Assembly (NCBI RefSeq): GCF_014193655.1
Contig: NZ_JACHZQ010000002.1
Coordinates: 372,001 to 436,000, forward strand
Reading direction: 5' to 3'
DNA length: 64,000 bases
DNA from: Rhizobium sp. BK313
GTDB lineage: Bacteria > Pseudomonadota > Alphaproteobacteria > Rhizobiales > Rhizobiaceae
Notes under the pieces: model-generated
Database searches by the model: none
What the model was told of the DNA's origin: nothing
Seen by the model: the letters and a program-made list of their open reading frames with translations, nothing else
Made by a program: the position numbers and the translations under genes
Shown here: piece after piece, positions 7,750-15,673 of the stretch
How positions within the stretch are numbered: position 1 is the stretch's first letter
Layout of the letters: each line of letters begins with the position of its first letter

Positions 7750-8865
7750 TCATTTGAAAAGCTGTGCGGGGAAGGTGGCGATGGCGACATTGCCGAGCGC
7801 ATCGCCCATGGCAAGATGCCGGCCGTCGCCCGTCCATTGAAGTGCCGTGACAGGCCCGCCGCTGGAGCGTACGACCAGTTCTTCGCGCTCTCCGACCGGC
7901 GCAACCACCACCTGCCCGCTGGCATAGCCGGCGGCGACGAGGCGGCCGTTTGGCTGGGCCGCAACCGCCTCGACAAGCACCAGGCCGACACGCCCGGTCT
8001 CCAAGGCGCCTGCGGCGCTGTCATCAAACGGCGGTGTTTCCATCGACCAGCCGGCAATGCGGTAGGCGCCGGCGGCGACAAGTGTCCTTTCCCGCGCGCT
8101 CCAGGCCACGGCGCGAACCGGTGCCGGGAAATCGCCGAGCACGACATGGCGGCCGGCATTGACGTCGACCAAGCACAAGCCAGCGCCATCGAGACCTATG
8201 GCCAGCCAACGCCCGTCATGGCTCCATCTCAACAAAAGTGGAGGAGCGGGCAGCGGAATTTCCAGAAATGGTTTCAGATCATCGTCAATGCGAAAAAGGG
8301 TGAGACTTTCCGAGGCGGCGACCGCCACATTGGTTCCGTCGGCGGCAAACGCGATATGTTCCGGAGCCTTGCCGCCGAGATCCGCTTCAGCGCTGGATGC
8401 GTTAGAGGCGGTATGAACATGAAGCCGGTCGCCGGCGGCGATCGCTGTCGAGCCTGTCGTCAGGCAGTGGTCGAAAGCCTGAACCGGCTGACCGGTGGGA
8501 AAGACCGTTTCCGCGATCTCGCCGGCGCGGCTGAGACGCAGCAGGCCGCCGCTCGCTCCCGCCGAGAGAAAGCCGCCGTCACAGTGCGCGCTGACGGAAC
8601 CCGCGCCCTTTACGCGTGTCATGATCAGCGGCGCGGCCTTGCCCTGCCGCGGCCTGATCGTCGCCTGGCCCCTGTCGATCGCGATGCGCGCTTCCGGCGG
8701 CTCGTTGTCCGCCATTCTCGCGATTGCAACCGAGCCGTCCGCGCACACGACGGCAAGCAGTGTCTCATCGTCGTTGAAGCAGATTTGGCGGATCGGGGCA
8801 GGCCGATGCCAGTTGCGGGCGAGAAGGTCGAACAGGGTGACGTTCGGTACAGGCTGCTGGTTCAT
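7750..8865 (-). CDS. WD40-like beta-propeller protein
   Basis: The 371 residues show repeated four-strand blade units with phrases such as FNDDETLLAVVCADGSVAIARM, RWSHDGRWLAIGLDG, AWSARERTLVAAG and QWTGDGRHLAMGDALGNVAIA. These mark a six- or seven-bladed propeller. There is no signal peptide, so it is likely cytoplasmic. Propellers of this kind are scaffolds for protein complexes; no catalytic residues are apparent. It overlaps the coiled-coil gene before it by four bases (ATGA). Its place between adh and mimA suggests a role linked to the monooxygenase, but that is inference. Confidence 0.75.
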   Translation of the reverse strand: MNQQPVPNVTLFDLLARNWHRPAPIRQICFNDDETLLAVVCADGSVAIARMADNEPPEARIAIDRGQATIRPRQGKAAPLIMTRVKGAGSVSAHCDGGFLSAGASGGLLRLSRAGEIAETVFPTGQPVQAFDHCLTTGSTAIAAGDRLHVHTASNASSAEADLGGKAPEHIAFAADGTNVAVAASESLTLFRIDDDLKPFLEIPLPAPPLLLRWSHDGRWLAIGLDGAGLCLVDVNAGRHVVLGDFPAPVRAVAWSARERTLVAAGAYRIAGWSMETPPFDDSAAGALETGRVGLVLVEAVAAQPNGRLVAAGYASGQVVVAPVGEREELVVRSSGGPVTALQWTGDGRHLAMGDALGNVAIATFPAQLFK

Positions 8866-9182
8866 GACTGTTCTCCCTTTGCTCCCTCGATCAGACGATC
8901 GATTTCCATGAGCGCCGTTTCCGCCGCCTCGATCTCCGCAATGCAGTCGTCCTGGTTTGAACGGATTGTCTCGGCCTGGTCTTCAGCCTCTTCCAAGGCT
9001 CTGAGGAGTTCGCGGTCGGCGGGGCTGCGACCCAAGGCCAGTTTCAGGCGAAGGATTTCCATCTCGGCGCCGGAATTTTCCTGGATCAGCTTGTGCGTTC
9101 TCGCGGTGAGCGCCGAGATGGTCCCGACGAGCGCGAGGCGCCGCTGCAATAGATCCTGGATTGGCTGGTCTTGAGCGCTCAT
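8862..9182 (-). CDS. small coiled-coil protein
   Basis: This unrecognised 106-residue protein is almost entirely heptad-like helix: LLQRRLALVGTISALTART, then LRALEEAEDQAETI and AEIEAAETALMEIDRLIEG. It lacks Cys and membrane segments. The ATG at 9182 has CAGGA eight bases upstream and overlaps the stop of the 36-residue peptide gene (ATGA). Its own stop overlaps the WD40 start (ATGA). A helical adaptor binding the propeller protein is a reasonable guess. Confidence 0.65.
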   Translation of the reverse strand: MSAQDQPIQDLLQRRLALVGTISALTARTHKLIQENSGAEMEILRLKLALGRSPADRELLRALEEAEDQAETIRSNQDDCIAEIEAAETALMEIDRLIEGAKGEQS

Positions 9183-9289
9183 GCCGATATCCTGATACCC
9201 ATAAGTTGCGGCGCGAGGATCCCGGCCAACGTCCTCAGGGCTGGAATCCAGCCGGTGCGGGTCATAAACACTGAGGCTGTCGCGCTCAC
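9179..9289 (-). CDS. 36-residue hydrophobic peptide gene
   Basis: A GTG at 9289 overlaps the stop of the upstream gene (GTGA) and has GGGAG seven bases before it. The frame then runs 36 codons to a TGA that overlaps the next gene's ATG. The peptide has a hydrophobic, possibly amphipathic centre (GWIPALRTLAGILAPQLMGI) and no charged cluster beyond a few Arg. Four-base overlaps on both sides fill what would otherwise be an unexplained 100-base hole in an otherwise gapless operon. I do not recognise a family. Confidence 0.5.
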   Translation of the reverse strand: MSATASVFMTRTGWIPALRTLAGILAPQLMGIRISA

Positions 9290-9735
9290 TGATTGTCTCC
9301 CGACGGTGCCTTCCAGGCCTCGAGCATGGCGGGAAGGCCCGGCAGCTGAGTTCGGAACTGCCGCTTTGCCGTATCGATATGGCTGCCAAGCTGATCCCAA
9401 ATGTCGACGCGGATCATCGTGTCTCCCGTCAGCCACTCAAGCTCCTCGATACGGAGTTGCCGCGACAAGGACACGCCGGCGAACACGAAGTCGCGCAGCA
9501 GGATCGCGTGCCGATCCGCGAAGGCTTGGATCATCGGATGGGTCTCATCGGTGAAGCCCGCAGCGGCGAGTTCGCGCAGGATGAACTGCTGGAAATGGCT
9601 TTGCATCAGGTGTTGGCTCTCTCCCAGGAAGCGCGCCACGAAGACGAGATCTCGCTGCATCAGCCCGGCAAGTTCGGTGGTGATGTCGCCTTCGATCGCC
9701 CCGAGCGGCATCCTGTGTTCATCCCTGTCCGGCAT
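9286..9735 (-). CDS. unknown helical protein, first gene of the divergent chain
   Basis: This 149-residue protein is unrecognised. It is helical, with a central segment LMQRDLVFVARFLGESQHLMQ, conserved-looking aromatics, and an acidic part EELEWLTGD. There is no signal peptide. The ATG at 9735 is preceded by GGAAG seven bases away; a GTG at 9768 in the same frame has a poorly placed site. It opens the minus-strand operon that faces away from mimA, and the two share the AT-rich region 9736-9950. Confidence 0.6.
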   Translation of the reverse strand: MPDRDEHRMPLGAIEGDITTELAGLMQRDLVFVARFLGESQHLMQSHFQQFILRELAAAGFTDETHPMIQAFADRHAILLRDFVFAGVSLSRQLRIEELEWLTGDTMIRVDIWDQLGSHIDTAKRQFRTQLPGLPAMLEAWKAPSGDNQ

Positions 9736-9861
9736 CGTTGCTTCCGAGTGTGAAATAATACTCTTCACTCCGAAATATATGTCATAGAATTTCGGATGTC
9801 GATCTTTGTTTATTTCGCAATTGCAAAAGCTTATAGGCGCTGCTTATAAATATAAATAAAA

Positions 9862-9886
9862 TTACACTTGTAAATTACGACTGTAA
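9862..9886. promoter_or_regulatory. two tandem 12-base palindromes upstream of mimA
   Basis: TTACACTTGTAA (9862-9873) and TTACGACTGTAA (9875-9886) share TTAC at one end and GTAA at the other and are one base apart. They end 63 bases before the -24 box of the mimA promoter, a suitable place for enhancer-binding protein dimers. The 18338-20404 regulator is the likely binder, by inference. Confidence 0.5.
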
Positions 9887-9949
9887 AATAACTTTACACC
9901 ATTTCAATATTGCGCTTCGCCAGGTCCCGAAATCACGGCAAAACTGACT

Positions 9950-9965
9950 TGGCACGCCCTTTGCA
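9950..9965 (+). promoter_or_regulatory. sigma-54 promoter of the mim operon
   Basis: TGGCACGCCCTTTGCA is a full match to the -24/-12 consensus TGGCAC-N5-TTGCW. It predicts transcription starting near 9977 and a leader of about 250 bases before mimA. Confidence 0.85.
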
Positions 9966-10226
9966 CTGTCTCTTCTCATAAAACTATCGCGCTGACAGCG
10001 ACGACAGAAGAACGAAGGAGTTGGGGAAGCGGTTTGGCGTGTCCGGCCGAGGAGTCCGGAACCTCCCCGAAGACCTTTGCCTCGATCGACCTGAATGGCC
10101 GGCCCGCCGGGAAGCGCCGATGCGCGTCCCGCTGCCTCGCCGTTCCAACTTTCGCTCGCGGCGTTTCTGGCGCCGTTCCAGCCGAGGCCTGAGGTCTGCG
10201 GCGCAACACAGTGGAGGCTGAGGACG
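9966..10226 (+). other. long leader before mimA
   Basis: About 250 transcribed bases separate the promoter from the mimA ATG. A frame from 10095 runs into mimA without a stop but looks like non-family sequence (GPPGSADARPAASP), so I keep mimA at 10227. A possible short frame at 10021-10221 is Arg-rich and unconvincing. An untranslated leader with mRNA structure is the simplest reading. Confidence 0.45.
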
Positions 10227-11894
10227 ATGTCGTCTTTGACACTCAATAAGATAACCTCGCAACGAGGCATTTCCGTCGGCGAGGCGACCAAGCGGATTTC
10301 CGATCTTGGTTGGAATCCAAGCTATGTGCAGGAAGCGATGACGTTTCCGACGGACTACAAGATCACCAAGGCGCCGCGCGATCCGATGAAGCAGGTGCTG
10401 CGCTCCTATTTTCCCATGCAGGAGGAAAAGGACAATCGTGTTTACGGCGCACTCGATGCGGCGTTGCGTGGCGACATGTTCCGCAATGTCGAACCGCGCT
10501 GGGTGGAATGGATGAAGCTGTTCCTAGCGATCATTCCGTTCCCGGAGATTTCCGCCGCTCGCTCCATGGCCATGGTCGCCCGCATCGCGCCGGGTGAAGA
10601 CCTCCGCACCGGCTTCACCATGCAGATGGTCGACGAGTTCCGTCATTCGACCATCCAGATGAATCTGAAGAAATGGTACATGGAGAACTATATCGATCCG
10701 GCGGGCTTCGATATCACCGAGGAGGCCTTCGGCAAGTGCTATGCCACGACGATCGGCCGCCAGTTCGGCGAGGGCTTCATTACCGGTGACGTGATGACCT
10801 CGGCCTGCCTGTATCTGACCGTCGTCGCCGAGACCGCGTTCACCAACACGCTCTTCGTCGCGATGCCGTCGGAGGCCGCCCGCAATGGCGACTATGCGCT
10901 ACCGACCGTCTTCCTGTCGGTTCAGTCGGACGAGAGCCGGCATATCGGCAACGGCCACTCGCTGCTGATGGCTGCCCTGAAGGAGCCGGAAAACCATCTG
11001 CTTCTGGAGCGCGACCTGCGCTACGCCTTCTGGCAGAACCACGCGATCGTCGATGCCGCCATTGGCACCTTCATCGAATATGGCACTACGAACCGCGACA
11101 AGAACAAGGAGTCCTATGCGGAGATGTGGCATCGCTGGATCTTCGAGGACTACTATCGCACCTACATGCTGCCGCTCGAAAAATACGGCATCAAGATCCA
11201 CCACGACGATGTCCAGGAAGCCTGGAACCGCATCACCAAGAAACACTACGTCCACAAGGTCGCGCAGTTCTTCGCGGTGGGCTGGCCGGTCAATTTCTGG
11301 CGCATCGAGGCCCAGCGTGAAGCCGACTTCGAATGGTTCGAAAGCAAGTATCCGGGCTGGTATTCCGAGTTCGGCGAGTTCTGGAAATGGTACGACAAGC
11401 TGAGCCGCCCGGGCGAGACGCCGATCACCTTCTCGACGGAAACCGGCTATGTGTATCCGCATCGCTGCTGGAGTTGCCTCGTTCCCTGCCTCATCCGCGA
11501 GGATATCGTCGTCGATGAAATCGACGGTCAGATCCACACCTTCGCTCACGAGCTCGACCGCTGGACCGCCGTGGAGGCCTTCGCCGACGAATATCAGGGC
11601 CGGCCGACACCCGCGATGGGCCGCTTCAGCGGCAAGCGCGAGTGGGAGACGCTCTATCACGGCTGGGATCTTGCCGACGCGATCAAGGACCTGAACTTCG
11701 TCCGGTCCGACGGCAAGACGCTGGTGCCGCAGCCGCACCTGCGTTTCGACCCCAAGGACATGTGGACGCTCGATCATGTCCGTGGTCACACGCTGCAGTC
11801 GCCGCTGACGTTACTGCGCGAAATGTCGCCGGCCGATCGGGAGACGCACCTCGCGGAGTATCGCGCGGGCTTCACCATCAATCCCTGCAATTGA
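10227..11894 (+). CDS. mimA: binuclear iron monooxygenase alpha subunit (propane/acetone/phenol type)
   Basis: This 555-residue hydroxylase subunit belongs to the soluble diiron monooxygenases. Both iron-binding DExRH motifs are present: VDEFRHST near residue 137 and SDESRHIGN near 237. In known Mim/Prm enzymes this subunit holds the diiron centre that inserts oxygen into propane, acetone or phenol. The ATG at 10227 has a GAGG nearby and gives the usual family N-terminus (MSSLTLNKITSQRG). It is the first gene of a sigma-54-driven operon with reductase, beta subunit and coupling protein. Substrate preference cannot be told from sequence alone. Confidence 0.93.
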   Translation: MSSLTLNKITSQRGISVGEATKRISDLGWNPSYVQEAMTFPTDYKITKAPRDPMKQVLRSYFPMQEEKDNRVYGALDAALRGDMFRNVEPRWVEWMKLFLAIIPFPEISAARSMAMVARIAPGEDLRTGFTMQMVDEFRHSTIQMNLKKWYMENYIDPAGFDITEEAFGKCYATTIGRQFGEGFITGDVMTSACLYLTVVAETAFTNTLFVAMPSEAARNGDYALPTVFLSVQSDESRHIGNGHSLLMAALKEPENHLLLERDLRYAFWQNHAIVDAAIGTFIEYGTTNRDKNKESYAEMWHRWIFEDYYRTYMLPLEKYGIKIHHDDVQEAWNRITKKHYVHKVAQFFAVGWPVNFWRIEAQREADFEWFESKYPGWYSEFGEFWKWYDKLSRPGETPITFSTETGYVYPHRCWSCLVPCLIREDIVVDEIDGQIHTFAHELDRWTAVEAFADEYQGRPTPAMGRFSGKREWETLYHGWDLADAIKDLNFVRSDGKTLVPQPHLRFDPKDMWTLDHVRGHTLQSPLTLLREMSPADRETHLAEYRAGFTINPCN

Positions 11895-11908
11895 ACGCAA
11901 GACCAGGC

Positions 11909-11930
11909 GGAGGCCGGGCATCCGGCCTCC
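11909..11930 (+). repeat. strong hairpin between mimA and mimB
   Basis: GGAGGCCGG-GCAT-CCGGCCTCC is a perfect nine-base stem with a four-base loop just after the mimA stop. No T-run follows, so it is unlikely to end transcription completely. It may protect the upstream mRNA or lower expression of mimB relative to mimA. Confidence 0.6.
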
Positions 11931-11987
11931 GTATTCCGGGACGAGGCCGCTCTTCAATCGGGGGCGGGGAATTGGGAGAATTTCCAG

Positions 11988-13070
11988 ATGGCTGATGCTC
12001 AGAAAGTGCATGTGGCGGCACACAAGGTCCGCCTTGAGCCGGTTGGAGTCGAGTTCGAGGTCGAGAACGGCGAGACGGTCCTGAACGCCGCTTTCCGCCA
12101 GGGCATCACGCTGCCGCATGGCTGCAAGGAAGGGCAATGTTCCGCCTGCAAATGCGTGCTTCTCGACGGCGAAGTCGACATGCTCAAATATTCGACCTTC
12201 GCGCTGAACGACATGGAGAAGGATGCCGGCCATATCCTGTTATGCCGGTCGCTCGCATTTTCCGACATGGAGGTCGAGCTTCTCAATTACGACGAGGAGG
12301 TGCTGTCGAAAGCGATCGCGGTGAAAACGTTCAGGGGACGGATTTCCCACATCGAAGCGCTGACCCACGATATCAGAGGCATCGAGATCGAGCTTGGTTC
12401 CCCGATGAAGTTCTGGGCGGGGCAATATGTCGACATCACGGTCACCACGGAAAAAGGGGAGACGATTACACGCTCGTTCTCCATGGCAAATACGCCGCGC
12501 GAAACCCAGAAACTCTCCTTCATCATCAAGAAATACCCGGCCGGCAAATTCTCCGGAGAGCTTGATTCCGGAGGCATCCGCATCGGAGCCGACGTCACCG
12601 TCGTCGGACCCTACGGGACCTGTTTCCGAAGGGAAGGACGCGAAGGACCCCTGATCCTTGTCGGCGCCGGATCAGGCATGTCGCCGGTCTGGTCGATCCT
12701 CAACGATCACCTGCTGAGCGGCGAGTCCCGCCCGGTCTATTTCTTTTACGGCGCCCGCACGCCGGACGACCTCTTTCATCTCGAGCGTATCGAGGAACTG
12801 GTTACGCGCCATCCGCAAGTGACCTTCATTCCGGTCCTGTCGCACGCCGCCGATAACAGCGGCTGGGCGGGCGAGCGCGGCTTCGTTCACGAGCGGGTTG
12901 ATGCCTGGCTCAAGGACCTCGATGTCGACGGCAACGGCGACGTCTATGCCTGCGGTCCGCCGCCGATGATCGACGCGCTGCAGCCGGTCCTCTTCATGAA
13001 CGGCTTCGAAACCGAGCGCATCTTCTTCGATCGCTTCACGACGTCGTCCGCGGCACTTCCGGGCCACTAG
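11988..13070 (+). CDS. mimB: monooxygenase reductase (2Fe-2S/FAD/NADH)
   Basis: This 360-residue protein passes electrons from NADH to the hydroxylase. It has an N-terminal plant-type [2Fe-2S] ferredoxin domain (CKEGQCSACKC, last Cys at LLCRS), then an FAD domain with RSFSMAN near residue 160, and an NAD-binding domain with GAGSGMSPV near 223 and YACGPPPMID near 325. This is the order seen in MimB/PrmB and methane-monooxygenase reductases. An ATG 94 bases after mimA is preceded by GGGAGAATTT. Confidence 0.93.
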   Translation: MADAQKVHVAAHKVRLEPVGVEFEVENGETVLNAAFRQGITLPHGCKEGQCSACKCVLLDGEVDMLKYSTFALNDMEKDAGHILLCRSLAFSDMEVELLNYDEEVLSKAIAVKTFRGRISHIEALTHDIRGIEIELGSPMKFWAGQYVDITVTTEKGETITRSFSMANTPRETQKLSFIIKKYPAGKFSGELDSGGIRIGADVTVVGPYGTCFRREGREGPLILVGAGSGMSPVWSILNDHLLSGESRPVYFFYGARTPDDLFHLERIEELVTRHPQVTFIPVLSHAADNSGWAGERGFVHERVDAWLKDLDVDGNGDVYACGPPPMIDALQPVLFMNGFETERIFFDRFTTSSAALPGH

Positions 13071-13124
13071 GGCCCGGGTGGGGAACAGACACGATCCATC
13101 TTTTGCAACACGGGAGTGAGAACC

Positions 13125-14183
13125 ATGCCAGCATTATCGAGTTCCGTCGGATCAGGCGCGGCCGGAGCGGCAATCTTCGCCGATTCCGACAGCCGCAGAT
13201 ATCGCTATTTCGAGCCCAAGGGCCAGCGCGCGACCCATTACGAGGACGTAACGGTCGACGTCCAGCCGGATCCCGAACGCTATCTGATCCAGAACTGGAT
13301 TATCTCCTTTGCCAACGGCAAGGGCGCATATGTAAAGGACAATACCGCCGCCAGAAGCTCCAACTGGCATAGTTTCCGCGCACCGGACCAGGAGTGGGAG
13401 CGCACCCACTATCAGCGCCAGTCGAAGATCGAGACCATGGTGCAGAGCGTCGTCGCCAATGCGCGGCGTGCCGGGGCGCCAAAGACCTTCGACAAGGTAT
13501 GGCTCAAGATCCTTCAGACGCATCTGGGTGCCTGGAAGCATGTGGAGTTCGGCCTCGGCACGTCGCTGATGCAGGCGCAGCGCTACGGCTATACCCAGAT
13601 GATCAACAACGCCACGCTGACGAACTCGTCCTACAAGCTCCGGCTCGCCCAGGACATCACCCTTTATCTGGCCGAGATCGGCATGGATATTCCGGGCTGG
13701 GATGACGAACTCGGCAAGAAGACCTGGCTGGAGGACGGTGTCTGGCAGGGCACGCGCGAGGCGGTCGAAACCATCATGGGCACGACCGACTATCTCGAAC
13801 AGTATTTCGCGATCAACCTCGTATTCGAGCCGCTGGTCGGGGAATTGTTCCGCTCGGGCTTCCTGATGCAGGTGGCGGCCGCCAACCACGACTTCGTCAC
13901 GCCGCCGGTCATCTCCGCGGCCGAGGCCGACTACGAGCGCAATCTCGCCAATACGATTGACCTGATGTACCTGCTCGCCAACGACAATTCCCACGGCGAC
14001 TATAACAGGAAGATCTTCCAGGGCTGGCTCGCCAAGCACGGGGCGCTTGCCGACAAGGCCGCCAAGGGCCTGCAGCCGATCTGGTCGATGCCGCATTCCA
14101 AGCCCGTTTCGTTTGCCGATGTCCAGGCCCAGTCGCAGGAGCGTCTCGGCAAGATTCTCGGTGAACTCGATCTCAAGCGCTAA
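13125..14183 (+). CDS. mimC: binuclear iron monooxygenase beta subunit
   Basis: This 352-residue protein is the small hydroxylase subunit, homologous in fold to the alpha subunit but without a working diiron centre. Typical phrases are RRYRYFEPKG-like SRRYRYFEPKGQRATHYED at residues ~25-43 and the central KTFDKVWLKILQTHLGAWKH. GGGAGTGAG lies just before the ATG at 13125; a GTG three codons earlier is less likely. It lies 54 bases after mimB and 17 before mimD. Confidence 0.9.
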   Translation: MPALSSSVGSGAAGAAIFADSDSRRYRYFEPKGQRATHYEDVTVDVQPDPERYLIQNWIISFANGKGAYVKDNTAARSSNWHSFRAPDQEWERTHYQRQSKIETMVQSVVANARRAGAPKTFDKVWLKILQTHLGAWKHVEFGLGTSLMQAQRYGYTQMINNATLTNSSYKLRLAQDITLYLAEIGMDIPGWDDELGKKTWLEDGVWQGTREAVETIMGTTDYLEQYFAINLVFEPLVGELFRSGFLMQVAAANHDFVTPPVISAAEADYERNLANTIDLMYLLANDNSHGDYNRKIFQGWLAKHGALADKAAKGLQPIWSMPHSKPVSFADVQAQSQERLGKILGELDLKR

Positions 14184-14200
14184 TCGAAGGAGCTTTTCCC

Positions 14201-14569
14201 ATGTCACTGGTTGCACGCGATACGTCGCACGACAACATCTTCAAATCGATGAAGGATATCACCTTCGAGCAGACGATTTCCCACCAATGCGGCGTCACCA
14301 TGAACGACTCGGTCGAGGCTCGCGCCATCGCCGAATTCATGGGCCTGAAGCCCGGTGTGATCGTCACCTATCAGCCCGCACTGATCCGTATCGACGGTGT
14401 CGGCAAGCTGGTCTTCAAGATGGACGAGATCAGCGAATATCTCGGACGCGAGATGACCGCTGAGATCTTCGAGGTCAATACGTCCACGCATTACGGCCGC
14501 ATGGTCCGCGTTGACGACAACACGGTCATCCTCTTTGGCGATATGGACGAGGTGTTCGACTACATCTGA
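14201..14569 (+). CDS. mimD: monooxygenase coupling (effector) protein
   Basis: This 122-residue cofactor-free protein matches MimD/MmoB-type effectors, which bind the hydroxylase and tune substrate and oxygen access. The family look comes from QCGVTMNDSVEARAIAEFMG and PALIRIDGVGKLVFKMDEI. AAGGAG stands about ten bases before the ATG. It follows mimC closely. Confidence 0.9.
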   Translation: MSLVARDTSHDNIFKSMKDITFEQTISHQCGVTMNDSVEARAIAEFMGLKPGVIVTYQPALIRIDGVGKLVFKMDEISEYLGREMTAEIFEVNTSTHYGRMVRVDDNTVILFGDMDEVFDYI

Positions 14570-14646
14570 CGCCTGGCAAGGGCGATTGAGGGGCGCGTCC
14601 TTTGCGGTGCGCCCTTCGAAACGAGGCATGTTTGGAGGAGAAAACC

Positions 14647-15669
14647 ATGTACGTCACACCTGAAGGCAAAGAGATTTTCATCGTCGACGGTCATACGCAT
14701 TTCTGGGACGGCAGCCCTGAGAACCAGCGCAACATTCACGGCAAGCAGTTCGTCGAATGCTTCTATGCCTACCACACCGCGCTCAGCCCCAAGGAGCAGC
14801 TCTGGGAGAAGAGCAAGTTCGAAAAATACAGCGCCGACGATCTCTACCGGGACCTGTTCATCAACGGCCCGGACGACGTGGCGATCGTTCAGTCGACCTA
14901 TCTGAAGGATTTCTACAAAAACGGTTTCAACACGATCGAGCGCAACGCCGAGGTCGCCAAGCGCTATCCGGAACGCTTCATCGTCAACGGCTCCTTCGAT
15001 CCTCGCGATGGCGAAAAGGCTCTCGAATACATCCACTACATGAAGGAGACCTACGACATCAAAGGCGTGAAAATGTACACGGCCGAATGGAACGGCGCCT
15101 CCAAGGGATGGAAGCTCAACGATCCCGATGCCTATCGCTGCTTCGAGCTCTGCGAGAAGCTGGGGATCAAGAACATCCACGTTCACAAGGGCCCAACCAT
15201 CATCCCGCTCAACAAGGATGCCTTCGACGTTCATGATGTCGATTATGCCGCCACCGACTTCCAGAATCTCAACTGGATCGTCGAGCATTGCGGCCTGCCG
15301 CGCCTTGATGATTTCTGTTGGATCGGCGTCCAGGAAACGAATGTCTACGGCGGGCTTGCCGTTGCGCTGCCGTTCATCCATTCGCGGCCGCGCTACTTCG
15401 CCGAGGTGATTGCAGAGCTGCTGTTCTGGGTTGGCCCGGAGAAGATCCTGTTCGGCTCGGACTATGCGATCTGGACGCCGCGCTGGCTCGTCGAAAAGCT
15501 CTGGGCCTTCGAACTGCCGGAGGACATCGCCAAAGAGCGTGGCGTACAACTGACACCGGAGATCAAGGAGAAGATCCTCGGCCTCAATGCGGCGCGTCTC
15601 TACGGCATCGACATCGCCGCCAAGAAGAAGGCTCTCGCCGGATCGCCGTTCAGCATTGCCGCGGAGTGA
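14647..15669 (+). CDS. amidohydrolase-family protein of the mim operon
   Basis: This 340-residue TIM-barrel protein belongs to the amidohydrolase_2 group. Metal ligands start with VDGHTHFWDG near residue 15, and later HVHKGPTIIP, EHCGLPRLDDFCW and the FGSDYAIW strand supply the others. The ATG has GGAGGA nine bases before it. Such a gene recurs in propane/Mim-type operons, but its role is not clear: it could process an oxidation product or help maturation. Here it sits between the coupling protein and the DUF59 gene. Confidence 0.85.
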   Translation: MYVTPEGKEIFIVDGHTHFWDGSPENQRNIHGKQFVECFYAYHTALSPKEQLWEKSKFEKYSADDLYRDLFINGPDDVAIVQSTYLKDFYKNGFNTIERNAEVAKRYPERFIVNGSFDPRDGEKALEYIHYMKETYDIKGVKMYTAEWNGASKGWKLNDPDAYRCFELCEKLGIKNIHVHKGPTIIPLNKDAFDVHDVDYAATDFQNLNWIVEHCGLPRLDDFCWIGVQETNVYGGLAVALPFIHSRPRYFAEVIAELLFWVGPEKILFGSDYAIWTPRWLVEKLWAFELPEDIAKERGVQLTPEIKEKILGLNAARLYGIDIAAKKKALAGSPFSIAAE

Positions 15670-15673
15670 GCCG

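Noticed and set aside
7738..9174. 478-codon plus-strand frame over the WD40 gene
   Set aside because: Composition is Arg/Cys/Pro-rich and blade repeats are on the minus strand; treated as a shadow.
9760..9945. Search for a sigma-54 promoter facing the minus-strand chain
   Set aside because: A TTGCA-like element exists near 9825 on the minus strand but no GG at the required spacing.
10021..10221. 66-codon frame in the mimA leader
   Set aside because: Arg-rich translation without domain character, typical of a random frame in GC-rich DNA.
10095..10226. In-frame N-terminal extension of mimA
   Set aside because: The extra residues are Pro/Ala/Arg-rich with no family match, and the ATG at 10227 gives the normal N-terminus.
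14591..14614. GGGCGC/GCGCCC hairpin between mimD and the amidohydrolase gene
   Set aside because: Short GC-rich stems are expected by chance in this sequence.
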